A stretch of DNA of 31,968 nucleotides from a virus. Shown piece by piece: positions 8,503 through 16,402 of this stretch. Position numbers and translations under genes: made by a program. The notes beneath the pieces are model-generated. The model did no database searches and was not told the DNA's origin. It worked only from the letters and a program-made list of their open reading frames with translations. Position 1 is the stretch's first letter, and each line of letters starts with the position of its first letter. The stretch is taken from IMG/VR virus record IMGVR_UViG_3300027865_000540, positions 1-31,968 of that record. One strand, written 5' to 3'.

Positions 8503-10302
8503 TTATGATGAATAAATTGAATTTCCGCCACCGCTTTGCTGTATTTCATAGCCGGCCTGGCCTTCCGTTACTATACCGGACACATCGTATTCGTGGACTT
8601 GTTGGGCCGTTGCCCCTCCACCTGCAGCAGCGGTCGGGCTGTATTTGTTCCACAGGATAAATGTGTCCACTCCATCATCTACCGGGAATGTTAATGCTTC
8701 ATCTACAGTGGCCCTGCCGCTTGCTCCGACAAAAGCCTCCACTTTTCGCGTCTCTAAGACACTGCCTGAAACATCGAGGAAGGTAATCACCATGTTGACA
8801 CAAGAATCATTGTTGGTTGATAATGTCCCCGTTACGGCTGTTAAGTCAAAAATGGTGTCTGTGCCGGGATTATTGACAACCACCGTTCCCGATACGGATC
8901 GCTGCCAGTCTGTCATTACCTTGATGGCATCGAGTAGAAGGTCGAGTCTTCCGCCATTGGCCCAATCCGTTTGAAGTTCGTTTGAATCGCCAAGAATGGC
9001 ATCGATTATTAAATCAAGCCTTCCACCATCTATCCAGTCTGTTAATACAGCAGCCCTTGCCGCGGTCAGGCGTGCCGCGTCTGTTGCTATCGTATTGAGT
9101 GTCGTATCGTCATCAGCACCGTCTGATGAACCCATGAATTTGTTCGTAGGCAGCTTTCCCTGAATTTCATTTGAATCTGTAAGAATGGCAGCAATATCCG
9201 CCCTCTTGTCATAAACCGCACCTGTCACCAGGCTGTTCATGCCGGCCGTGTTGTCGGTAATCGTCAGATTCCCGCGCATCGACACGTTTGCGTTTACGTT
9301 GCAGTCGGCAGTGAAGATAACCTGTCCGTCCGTTTCCACCGATACGTTGTGTGACGCTGACAATGTAGATAGTTCGATACCACCAGTATAATGCCTGATT
9401 GAAATAGTTCCTGATACTCCGGTCGCTACAATGATAGGTGCCGCGGTTCCCGCAACAAGGGAGTAGCATTGGTCGAAGACATTATCCGCCGAAGTATCCA
9501 CTTCAATCGTGTCTTTAATCCCGCAACTACTGGCGAAGATATGCAGTGTCGTAGCGCCCGCACCAGGGTCCTGAAGGGCACAGCCACTGGCGAAGATGCG
9601 CCCAGTGCCGCCCTGCGTACCCTCAATAGTCAGGTTGTAGAAAGCACTGCGGTCCACATCCTGCGAACCGAGATTAACGATATTGCTGGTCAACTCCCCG
9701 ATGCCAATAAACTCATAGTCCTCCATAGTCGCCGCAAGTGTGATGTCCGAGTTGCCTACGAGGTATATGCGGTCAAGACTAAGTGCATCCGCAATCGTCT
9801 TGGCCGCAGCGATTGTACTGACCGGGTTCAGCCACGTCCCATCTACGCCGCTGGCCGTGTTGGTATTGCCTGCTGCATCGTTGAGGTAAACGCCGGGGCC
9901 GCGGGGACCAGCATAGGCTGGAGCAAATCCCTCTGATCCATCAAATAATAACAGAAGGTTGGCCGGTAGAGCCGTGTTCAAGTCAAAGGCGTGCATCGCT
10001 GAGGCTTGGCCGTAAGTTTCGATGATGATAACTTTATCGAGGAATACTTTTGTAGCAGCATCCACAATTTTTAATACTAATCTTGCTGCTTGCAATTCAG
10101 TGGCAGTCAAAACTACAGAGTAGGTAGAACCCTCATCGGTGGCGGTATTCGTACACTGTGTACTGGCACCCTCGTCTTTCATCACTTCACAATCTGCCGC
10201 CGCCGGAACCCAATCTACCCGCAAGTCAACTCCATCAACTTCATAGAGTTCAAAGTCTATCGTTGTCTGTACGCCATATTTTCTAAGGTGAACACCCTGC
10301 AT
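8503..10302 (-). CDS. Tail/appendage structural protein with beta-helix-like centre
   Basis: 599 residues. The N-terminal ~105 residues form a beta domain ending in FLDKVIIIETYGQASAMHAF, a module often found at the front of phage appendage proteins. The centre (about 160-350) contains Gly/Asn/Thr strand repeats like a right-handed beta helix (TLHIFASSCGIKDTIEV; NVNANVSMRGNLTITDN). A downstream segment repeats TDW-x-x-GGRLDL-x-x-DAI twice, with a third partial copy. The C-terminus has a TFILWNKYSPTAAAGG segment. The start follows the upstream stop directly, with GGGAG spanning the junction. Specific function unknown. Confidence 0.65.
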   Translation of the reverse strand: MQGVHLRKYGVQTTIDFELYEVDGVDLRVDWVPAAADCEVMKDEGASTQCTNTATDEGSTYSVVLTATELQAARLVLKIVDAATKVFLDKVIIIETYGQASAMHAFDLNTALPANLLLLFDGSEGFAPAYAGPRGPGVYLNDAAGNTNTASGVDGTWLNPVSTIAAAKTIADALSLDRIYLVGNSDITLAATMEDYEFIGIGELTSNIVNLGSQDVDRSAFYNLTIEGTQGGTGRIFASGCALQDPGAGATTLHIFASSCGIKDTIEVDTSADNVFDQCYSLVAGTAAPIIVATGVSGTISIRHYTGGIELSTLSASHNVSVETDGQVIFTADCNVNANVSMRGNLTITDNTAGMNSLVTGAVYDKRADIAAILTDSNEIQGKLPTNKFMGSSDGADDDTTLNTIATDAARLTAARAAVLTDWIDGGRLDLIIDAILGDSNELQTDWANGGRLDLLLDAIKVMTDWQRSVSGTVVVNNPGTDTIFDLTAVTGTLSTNNDSCVNMVITFLDVSGSVLETRKVEAFVGASGRATVDEALTFPVDDGVDTFILWNKYSPTAAAGGGATAQQVHEYDVSGIVTEGQAGYEIQQSGGGNSIYSS

Positions 10303-11109
10303 TTATGCATACTCCCTTCTTCTTCGCAATATTGGTATGCCAGAAGCCGGCGATCCACCACTAACCCATCCAACAACAATCTGAGTCTTAGGCTTCCATA
10401 CCTGACAGGACGGCTCTTGGTAAAGTAAAGCAATTTCAGATGCGGAAAAGGCACGGTTGTAAATGTAAGTAAAGTAAATATGCCCATCAAAGCCTTCGCC
10501 CGCATTGTTATCATATCCAATCCTTACCGTCGTAGGAACGTTCATTGATTCGTCGTGCTGGCCTGTGTACCATAATACTCCGTTTACATAAACCCTTGTC
10601 TGATTTGCTCCAGTGCCGTCCCGGACAAAAGCAACTTGATAGTCAATACCGTTTGAAAGTGCCGTCCCGCCGACTAGAGTATCATGGCCATCATAAATCC
10701 AGGGTACACCATTGTAAAATCCCCACTGGGGGTCGTAAAGGTCATAATCAAAAACAGTAACTGCGTTGGTCCTGTCTGTAATGTTAATTTTGCATACGAT
10801 AGTATATGGGTCACTACCAGACGGAAACACAGAGGCATTAGGCGGAGTAACGTCTATGCCGTCATTATCATCTTTCTCAAAAAGTATGCGGTCTGCTGTC
10901 CATAATGGCGTATTTACAAAAACACCATGATTCCCATTCCCGCCCAAATCGGCAACGGCATTGCCTGTGCCTTCATTCATCAGCCAGTAGCCGACGAGAC
11001 CTTCAAGACTGACTTTGGCATTTTGCCAGTCCAGTCCATATCGCTGAGTCCATTCAAACGATGGTTTCTCATAAGGTTTTAATATTCTCGTATCGGGTAA
11101 TAAAAGCAT
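10303..11109 (-). CDS. LamG-domain (concanavalin-like) virion protein
   Basis: 268 residues. Residues about 34-225 carry the LamG/ConA-like signature: LVGYWLMNEGTGNAVADLGG near the front, then GNGNHGVFV, VAFVRDGTGANQTRVYVNG, a GYDNNAGEGFDGHI stretch and IYFTYIYNRAFSASEI at the end. Such domains bind glycans or proteins on cell surfaces. In a phage structural operon the likely role is a virion-surface adhesin or decoration protein. The start codon overlaps the previous stop (TAATG). Confidence 0.85.
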   Translation of the reverse strand: MLLLPDTRILKPYEKPSFEWTQRYGLDWQNAKVSLEGLVGYWLMNEGTGNAVADLGGNGNHGVFVNTPLWTADRILFEKDDNDGIDVTPPNASVFPSGSDPYTIVCKINITDRTNAVTVFDYDLYDPQWGFYNGVPWIYDGHDTLVGGTALSNGIDYQVAFVRDGTGANQTRVYVNGVLWYTGQHDESMNVPTTVRIGYDNNAGEGFDGHIYFTYIYNRAFSASEIALLYQEPSCQVWKPKTQIVVGWVSGGSPASGIPILRRRREYA

Positions 11110-11591
11110 TAAGCAGTTACCAAGTTAAGATTATATGTTCGGTAATAAAGCACATTGAGAGTTGCTCCAAAAGCAGCTCCGGTAAGATTTCGTAAACCGA
11201 GTTTGAAATGTCCGGGAGCGATAATAAGTCCTGTCTTAACGGCATATTTTGCCTCTGAACCCGTATCGATACGCAATCCGAGATTAGTAATTATTTTATC
11301 CTGTGTTGGAACATCCGATTCAGCACTCACTCCATCCTCATTGGTATCATAAAGCGTACCCCCATCTATACTATCAAACATATAAATAGGGACAGTCGGA
11401 TTTGATTGTGCGGACAGGTCAAGTGATGCTAATTTCAGAGCTACGTCCATGTGAGTACAAAGATTTGAAGTATTGTCAATGGCAGCACCCACCTTGAACA
11501 CATTATTTGCCAAAGCATTTAATTGTGTAGTTAAATAACCTGACCCTATAGCGACTACTATCGACGACCATTTTGTTGGATTATTAGCCAT
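11109..11591 (-). CDS. Virion protein, unknown beta-rich
   Basis: 160 residues, AAGGAG nine bases before the ATG. The first residues MANNPTKWSSIVVAIGSGYL and the Asn/Ala-rich NALANNVFKVGAAIDN are followed by beta-type sequence (HMDVALKLASLDLSAQ; KTGLIIAPGHFKLGLRN). It sits with two other 120-340-residue structural genes upstream of the LamG protein. Possibly a tail or decoration subunit; no family recognised. Confidence 0.6.
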   Translation of the reverse strand: MANNPTKWSSIVVAIGSGYLTTQLNALANNVFKVGAAIDNTSNLCTHMDVALKLASLDLSAQSNPTVPIYMFDSIDGGTLYDTNEDGVSAESDVPTQDKIITNLGLRIDTGSEAKYAVKTGLIIAPGHFKLGLRNLTGAAFGATLNVLYYRTYNLNLVTA

Positions 11592-11602
11592 TTATCAGCT
11601 CC

Positions 11603-11968
11603 TTATGATGAGTGTCCTAAAAACTGCAGAGTCACTTGCAAGTCAGCCCAAATCTTATCTTTTGCATTACTATACCAAGCGGTAATCTCCGAATTCTTCT
11701 CGGCGGTATCCAAGCCAATCCTGCGGAACCTGTACGTCTTACCTATCTCGTAAACCGCACCGGCCTTCATGTCTGCTTCTTCTTGTGTCCCCTGCACCTC
11801 TGGAATGATTGATGATATGTTTGCAGTACCGCCAAGATGGGAAACAAGAACCGTTCGCCATTGAATAACAGCACTATTATTGCCAGAGGCAGGGACGTTT
11901 ATATGGCAAACAACTCTTATCGTCTTTTGGTCTAACGATTGCTCTCTTATGTAAAATTTGTTCGCCAT
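11603..11968 (-). CDS. Virion protein, unknown
   Basis: 121 residues with AAGGA well placed before the ATG at 11968. Mostly predicted beta strands (KTIRVVCHINVPASGNN; AVIQWRTVLVSHLGG), ending in WADLQVTLQFLGHSS. Separated by 11 bases from the next gene of similar type. Likely a small tail or head-tail component from its position after the adaptor; otherwise unassigned. Confidence 0.6.
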   Translation of the reverse strand: MANKFYIREQSLDQKTIRVVCHINVPASGNNSAVIQWRTVLVSHLGGTANISSIIPEVQGTQEEADMKAGAVYEIGKTYRFRRIGLDTAEKNSEITAWYSNAKDKIWADLQVTLQFLGHSS

Positions 11969-11987
11969 TGTGTATTCCTTAATAATA

Positions 11988-12236
11988 TCAACTTATTGGT
12001 CGTTCTCGGATAGTTTTTATCTTAACATTCTCCCTTGATTTGCATAGCGGACATATCTTTCTATGGATCGACTTAGCCTCTCCACCCAATTTATCGAGCC
12101 ACAGGTTCCATTTTGACCGCCATTTCCCAATTTTTGTCACTGGTACATAAAATTCGTGCTTGCCAGTCTTTGACTTCGAGCAAGGATTGCATACCTGAAG
12201 CCATAGTAATTTTTTCTGTACTTTTGGCTTAGCCAT
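11988..12236 (-). CDS. Small basic zinc-ribbon-like protein in the structural block
   Basis: 82 residues, Lys/Trp-rich, with two CxxC pairs: CNPC at about residue 17 and CPLC at about 64, spaced for one zinc site. Its start overlaps the stop of the adaptor gene by one base (TAATG), so it is translationally coupled to it. A basic zinc-binding protein is unusual among tail genes; it could bind DNA at the connector, act in assembly, or be a passenger gene. Confidence 0.55.
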   Translation of the reverse strand: MAKPKVQKKLLWLQVCNPCSKSKTGKHEFYVPVTKIGKWRSKWNLWLDKLGGEAKSIHRKICPLCKSRENVKIKTIRERPIS

Positions 12237-13255
12237 TAAGTGTTCCCGTTATATGTCACTAAGAATGTCTGTGGATGCCGCCGACTGCCGGAGCTATGAA
12301 TACCATCGCTTCCGTCCCGATTGTAACCGAAGTAATCGGCGCTTATCATTTTTTTGTCTATCTGGATACTGGCAGCCAGGCGATCCTGAAATTCCTTCCA
12401 CCTTACGTTTCGCACTTCATCTTCCTGCGATTCCACAATCGCCAGGCAACTTGCTATGATCGTTTCTGCGTGCGTGGCCCCGCCGTATGGATATTCTATA
12501 GAAGTAGCTACCAGCAATTCCGGCAAAACCAACATCCTGTAACTTAAAGTGCTTGCAACGGAAGGTATGGGAAAGAACATGACCTCGAACCTCTGGCCGG
12601 TCGTTGTGACCTGTACTTTGGGCCTTATTGCATAATACTCAGGATCGGTACGAGAAGTTGTTCCTGCTCGCAGACTTCGTATCTTGCCTTCGCCAATGAG
12701 TCGAACGTCCGGCTTGTTGCTTCCTTCATCACGAATCATGCTGCCCTCGATGCCGCCGAAATCGTCCGGAAGATCGTAATTGCCGTTATGCCGCAAAGTA
12801 TAGCTGGCAGCCGTCTCCGTATCTTCCGTCCAGGCATCTGAAAGCTCTATGTGGGTATCGTCTGTCCTGGATGCAATCTCATACGCCACATTATCAACAA
12901 CTAATGTACCATTCGTGGCTGTCCAGCTCGGCCAAACACCAGTAGTTAAAGTGACGGTTGTACCCGTAATCGTAATTGCTATTGTCCCTGTCGAGTATGA
13001 ACCGATAAGGGTCAGTTCAGTTATGGGTTTTAGAAAACTCCATTCGTGAGCCGGCAAGGATATTCCGGTCCTCTGTCCACTTTGCACAATGCTTGGAGGC
13101 GGAAAATAAAACTGCCGAAGCCCCCGCTTAAGAATTAAATTTATAATTGCCGTTTGGTCAGCGTCCCAATTGGTAGGGTCAACATCTATCGCCATACAAT
13201 GAGCGATGGCCAAACGAATTTCCGTAAACGTAGTGGAAAGAGTGCTCTCTGTCAT
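12236..13255 (-). CDS. Head-tail adaptor, T7 gp11/P22 gp4-like
   Basis: 339 residues. The N-terminal helix-rich part (IRLAIAHCMAIDVDPTNWDA; IINLILKRGLRQFYFPP) and HEWSFLKPITELTL are followed by a beta-rich insert (about 75-160), then YDLPDDFGGIEGSMI and a C-terminal helix with HAETIIASCLAIVESQEDE. The W-x-FL-x-P and DLPDDFGG signatures are characteristic of gatekeeper/adaptor proteins that sit beneath the portal in short-tailed phages. The start overlaps the upstream stop (TAATG). Family-level call is fairly sure; the exact homologue is not. Confidence 0.75.
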   Translation of the reverse strand: MTESTLSTTFTEIRLAIAHCMAIDVDPTNWDADQTAIINLILKRGLRQFYFPPPSIVQSGQRTGISLPAHEWSFLKPITELTLIGSYSTGTIAITITGTTVTLTTGVWPSWTATNGTLVVDNVAYEIASRTDDTHIELSDAWTEDTETAASYTLRHNGNYDLPDDFGGIEGSMIRDEGSNKPDVRLIGEGKIRSLRAGTTSRTDPEYYAIRPKVQVTTTGQRFEVMFFPIPSVASTLSYRMLVLPELLVATSIEYPYGGATHAETIIASCLAIVESQEDEVRNVRWKEFQDRLAASIQIDKKMISADYFGYNRDGSDGIHSSGSRRHPQTFLVTYNGNT

Positions 13256-13860
13256 TAGTCTGCTTCTACCTCAGTTTCATCGAAAGTTTCGGTTTCTCCG
13301 CCCTCGAATTCTACTGTTAGCTTTGTCATGGAAGCATTGTCGCTCTCGTCTCGCGGAACAATACCGACAATCTTCCCTTGCTTAAGCTCCTCATCGTGCA
13401 ACACAATCACAGGCATACCCGGGGACCATAGATTCCCGATTGGCTTCTCGACCGCTTGCCCGGTTGCACCACTGACTTCTTTAGGGTGCTCAAGAGGCAC
13501 ATCTTCTTCAGGATGCTCATCGGGCACTTCAGGTTCGTCTGGAGCCTCGGTCTTTTCCTCGATGACCTTATCATCCTCAACTGGCATAAAGGAAGTTCCA
13601 CCCATTGCTACAGCAGGCGGCTCAGATGGGTTTTTTTCCTGTTGGGGTAGAAACGTCTTTGTTGCCGGATCGTAGCCGGCTGCCAATGCAATAATGGCCA
13701 GCTCACCTACCGTTATAGCGCCATCAACCACATCCACCATTAGTTTTACTTTTTTGTATTCCACAAGCAAACATAACGGCAACTGTTCAGTCCTAACCAT
13801 CCGACAAAGACTTGCTCGATGTGTCGGGTTCATCTTTTCCTGGAAAACTTCTCCATTCAT
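13255..13860 (-). CDS. Unknown acidic protein after a terminator, before the adaptor
   Basis: 201 residues from the ATG at 13860. A longer frame exists from 13905, but that ATG lies inside the terminator stem, whereas 13860 is preceded by AAAGGA at correct spacing. The N-terminal region (residues 1-70) includes AITVGELAIIALAAGYDPAT. The middle is a Pro/Glu-rich linker, and the C-terminus (GMPVIVLHDEELKQGKIVGI) looks like a small SH3-like barrel. Function unknown. Confidence 0.65.
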   Translation of the reverse strand: MNGEVFQEKMNPTHRASLCRMVRTEQLPLCLLVEYKKVKLMVDVVDGAITVGELAIIALAAGYDPATKTFLPQQEKNPSEPPAVAMGGTSFMPVEDDKVIEEKTEAPDEPEVPDEHPEEDVPLEHPKEVSGATGQAVEKPIGNLWSPGMPVIVLHDEELKQGKIVGIVPRDESDNASMTKLTVEFEGGETETFDETEVEAD

Positions 13861-13885
13861 AATACGTCCTTTCAGTTTAGGTTTT

Positions 13886-13923
13886 GTAAAAAGCAGCCCT
13901 GCCACGATAGCAAGGCTGCTGCT
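13886..13923 (-). terminator. Intrinsic terminator after the ConA-like virion gene
   Basis: Read on the minus strand, an 11-bp stem beginning AGCAGCC closes on GGCTGCT (one G-T wobble) with a 7-nt loop and is followed by TTTTT. Only 26 bases separate the T-run from the next start codon, too few for a promoter, so downstream genes seem to depend on readthrough. Confidence 0.85.
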
Positions 13924-13932
13924 TTGAACTTA

Positions 13933-15036
13933 TTAGACTCTTGGAGTCTGTACTATTCGGACCCAATCAACGCTTAACTCTGCATCGGCGGAAGTCTGTT
14001 CGACCTGGGCAACATAAGACAGTGACATGGCTGCGTTTGCTATATTAGCTGTCACTGAGCTTGTGTGAACTAAAACTCCGTTCACATACCATTTCACAGT
14101 CGTAAGACCATCGATGACAAATCCGAGTTTGACGAAAGTGTTGTCTGCGATATCGCCTTTGTCTGCGTCAACGTCTTCGGCGGAAGTCCTCGCAGTTACA
14201 ACGCTAATCTTGTCTGCCGTTGAAGCTGCTATTCGGAAGAATCCGACCTTATCAACAACATCGTCCAATATACCGGCAGCAATAAGCGTAGTGTCTATCG
14301 CAGCAAGGCCTATGAAGTACTGGTCATCGCCGGTATCTACCATCGCAACCCGTGCTTCGAAATATATTGTTTTACCGGCTGCCGGCAGGACCGCGCAGTT
14401 AGGAAGCTGTACGTTTACACCATCGTCAGCAGACGCATTGCCCTGCGAATCCACTAAGAGTTGACCCCCTTGAGTAGATTTTGCGGATATTCCTCCTGAA
14501 GTTACTGCTGTGATAATATATCCATCGGCAGAGGTTACGTCTATCGGACCCATGTAATCCTCGAAGTAATGGAATCCGACAGTGGGATCGACCAGCATTT
14601 CAAGGATTGGGCAAGCATCCCAAATGAGAGGACTCGGGCCTAATCCTGCTGCTGCTCCTGATGGCCGGAACAACAACTCGCCAAGTTCTGCCAGGATAGC
14701 TTCGACTGTGGTGGCTGTCCAATAACCTACTGTGTCGAAAACACCAACCTTGGATGCCCCGCCTGGAGTTGTCGCCAACGCCAATGCTGTTTCTAACGCT
14801 GCTGCTGCTGCTGAAGAAGCTGCGTTAAAATCACACGAAGACAGCGAACCTTCGTTTACATATAGACAGGTAGCTGCTGCTCCGTCAACATGCTGAAAAA
14901 TCGCACCGATTGCGTAATCTGCTGTGCCGTCTGCAGGCACCGTTTCTCCCCAATCAAAGAGGATGCCGACACCTTCGACATAATATGTTCTGCCGCGACT
15001 ATATATTGCTTCGTCGCCCTTTCTGGCTGTACCCAT
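13933..15036 (-). CDS. Virion protein with C-terminal concanavalin-like domain
   Basis: 367 residues. N-terminal ~65 residues form a beta module (GRTYYVEGVGILFDWGETVP; GAIFQHVDG) that recurs in phage proteins encoded next to the capsid gene. An Ala-rich stretch follows, with a C-terminal ConA/LamG-like domain (FHYFEDYMG at about 157; TIYFEARVAMVD; VKLGFVIDGLTTVKWYVNGV; ELSVDWVRIVQ). A weak ribosome-binding site (AGGT) precedes the start. Likely a capsid decoration protein or abundant head-associated protein, inferred from its place just after the capsid gene cluster. Confidence 0.65.
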   Translation of the reverse strand: MGTARKGDEAIYSRGRTYYVEGVGILFDWGETVPADGTADYAIGAIFQHVDGAAATCLYVNEGSLSSCDFNAASSAAAAALETALALATTPGGASKVGVFDTVGYWTATTVEAILAELGELLFRPSGAAAGLGPSPLIWDACPILEMLVDPTVGFHYFEDYMGPIDVTSADGYIITAVTSGGISAKSTQGGQLLVDSQGNASADDGVNVQLPNCAVLPAAGKTIYFEARVAMVDTGDDQYFIGLAAIDTTLIAAGILDDVVDKVGFFRIAASTADKISVVTARTSAEDVDADKGDIADNTFVKLGFVIDGLTTVKWYVNGVLVHTSSVTANIANAAMSLSYVAQVEQTSADAELSVDWVRIVQTPRV

Positions 15037-15095
15037 TTTATACCTACTTTCTACGCCCTATGGCGGGCTGATATTTTAGTTTAATGAACAGTTCA

Positions 15096-15125
15096 GGTAT
15101 CCCCCGCCCCAAAGGACGGGGGTAC
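15096..15125 (-). promoter_or_regulatory. Very GC-rich hairpin between structural genes
   Basis: On the minus strand CCCCCGTCC pairs with GGGCGGGGG across a TTTG tetraloop, extended by GGTA/TACC with one bulged A. There is no T-run, so it is not a standard terminator. It may stabilise the upstream mRNA 3' end or mark a processing site. Confidence 0.75.
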
Positions 15126-15152
15126 CCGAGCAACAAACCCAAACTGACTCTA

Positions 15153-16334
15153 TTACGCAGGCACGATGCCAGCATCGGAGAATCCGGTTGGATGCCACGA
15201 TCCGTAGGTTGTTCCTGCAGGCCCGAACTGATGCCATACAAAAGTCGCCCACTCCCCGGCCGTATTGAACTCGACCGTGGATAGTACAGTCCCTGCAATG
15301 GCTCCACCTGCCGGTGTCCATCCACTTGTGATGTTTATGAGCATTTCCTTCGTGACCAATGTTGCGAGCTGGTAGAAGCCCAGCCGCATACCATCAATCG
15401 TGCCGTCATTGATAACGGGTTCACAGTCGGCTGCCATTGTAAGGCCACCGAGAACTATAATCATACCGCAATCGATTACAGGCGTGATTACCGCCGCTGT
15501 TTCCGGCAGGAAGTAAGCACTGAGGCCGGATTCCGGTCCGTCCATCAGATATGCCATCTTCAGCAGGTTCTTTTTGGTGATTGTAACGGTACAAGCACCA
15601 TCGCCACAGTCGCCTGTTACGGTGAACGTGGTGGCTCCAGTTGCCTGAACGACAGGATAGACGCCCGAGGGACATCTTTCCGAAGTGGAGTCGGCTTCCG
15701 TGGCCCCGCCCCATACGGTTACTTCGTAGTCGGAAGCGTCAACTGCCGCTGAAACATAGCCCATATACGTCCCCGGCGTTCCCGTTGCGCTGGTAAAGGT
15801 TGTCAGCCCTGTACCGGAAGCATAAACAGATGTACTTACACCTGTAATTTCTTCCATAGGCATATCGCCTTCATCTGCCACAGCCAATGTCTGGAGCGGG
15901 ATAGCAGAGCCTCTGCCAGCGAATCCGCCCATCCCAAAGAGGCCGTTGATGGCCGTTTTCACGCCAGCATCGTTTTCGCCGACAACACAGGTCAATAGAC
16001 CTTGGTTGATGACGGACGTTGCTCGTTGTGCGATTCTTGCACAACCACCCGGCAAAGCGAGCTCTATCATCTGCCTGCCAGAGCTTCTTGCTGGATAGTT
16101 CTGTGTGAGAACGCCGGCAAAGGCATAGTTGTTGGAATTGCTCGGCTCCTCAACAACTTTCAGACCCCGGGCCCCAAAGGGATCGGTTGCGGTCTGGCCC
16201 GTCTCTGTAGTGAGATAATCCAGGTTAAAGCACATGCCATAACCTTTTTTCAGTGCCGATGTGCCGAGATAAACAAACATCGCTTTCTTGGCATAGGCCT
16301 GATTCTGATACTGTATGATATTACGATCTGTCAT
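15153..16334 (-). CDS. Major head-associated structural protein, unknown
   Basis: 393 residues with AAAGG before the ATG and a leader containing two small hairpins. The protein is Gly/Thr/Ala-rich and beta-type (YAFAGVLTQNYPARSSG; VTVWGGATEADSTSERC; TTFTVTGDCGDGACTVTIT), with a C-terminal region ending in WHPTGFSDAGIVPA. Position directly after the capsid gene fits a capsid decoration or cement protein; an appendage protein is possible. No catalytic motif visible. Confidence 0.65.
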   Translation of the reverse strand: MTDRNIIQYQNQAYAKKAMFVYLGTSALKKGYGMCFNLDYLTTETGQTATDPFGARGLKVVEEPSNSNNYAFAGVLTQNYPARSSGRQMIELALPGGCARIAQRATSVINQGLLTCVVGENDAGVKTAINGLFGMGGFAGRGSAIPLQTLAVADEGDMPMEEITGVSTSVYASGTGLTTFTSATGTPGTYMGYVSAAVDASDYEVTVWGGATEADSTSERCPSGVYPVVQATGATTFTVTGDCGDGACTVTITKKNLLKMAYLMDGPESGLSAYFLPETAAVITPVIDCGMIIVLGGLTMAADCEPVINDGTIDGMRLGFYQLATLVTKEMLINITSGWTPAGGAIAGTVLSTVEFNTAGEWATFVWHQFGPAGTTYGSWHPTGFSDAGIVPA

Positions 16335-16353
16335 TTTTTTAACCTTTCATGCT

Positions 16354-16392
16354 AAAACATACTCTAATGTTTTGCGAACGCTAATGTGCGTT
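16354..16392 (-). promoter_or_regulatory. Two small hairpins in the leader of the decoration-like gene
   Basis: AAAACAT (16354-16360) pairs with ATGTTTT (16367-16373), and AACGC (16377-16381) with GCGTT (16388-16392), in the short gap after the capsid gene stop. Neither has a T-run in minus orientation. They could be RNA-stabilising elements; no promoter hexamers of quality are seen. Confidence 0.4.
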
Positions 16393-16402
16393 ATCGATTC
16401 TG

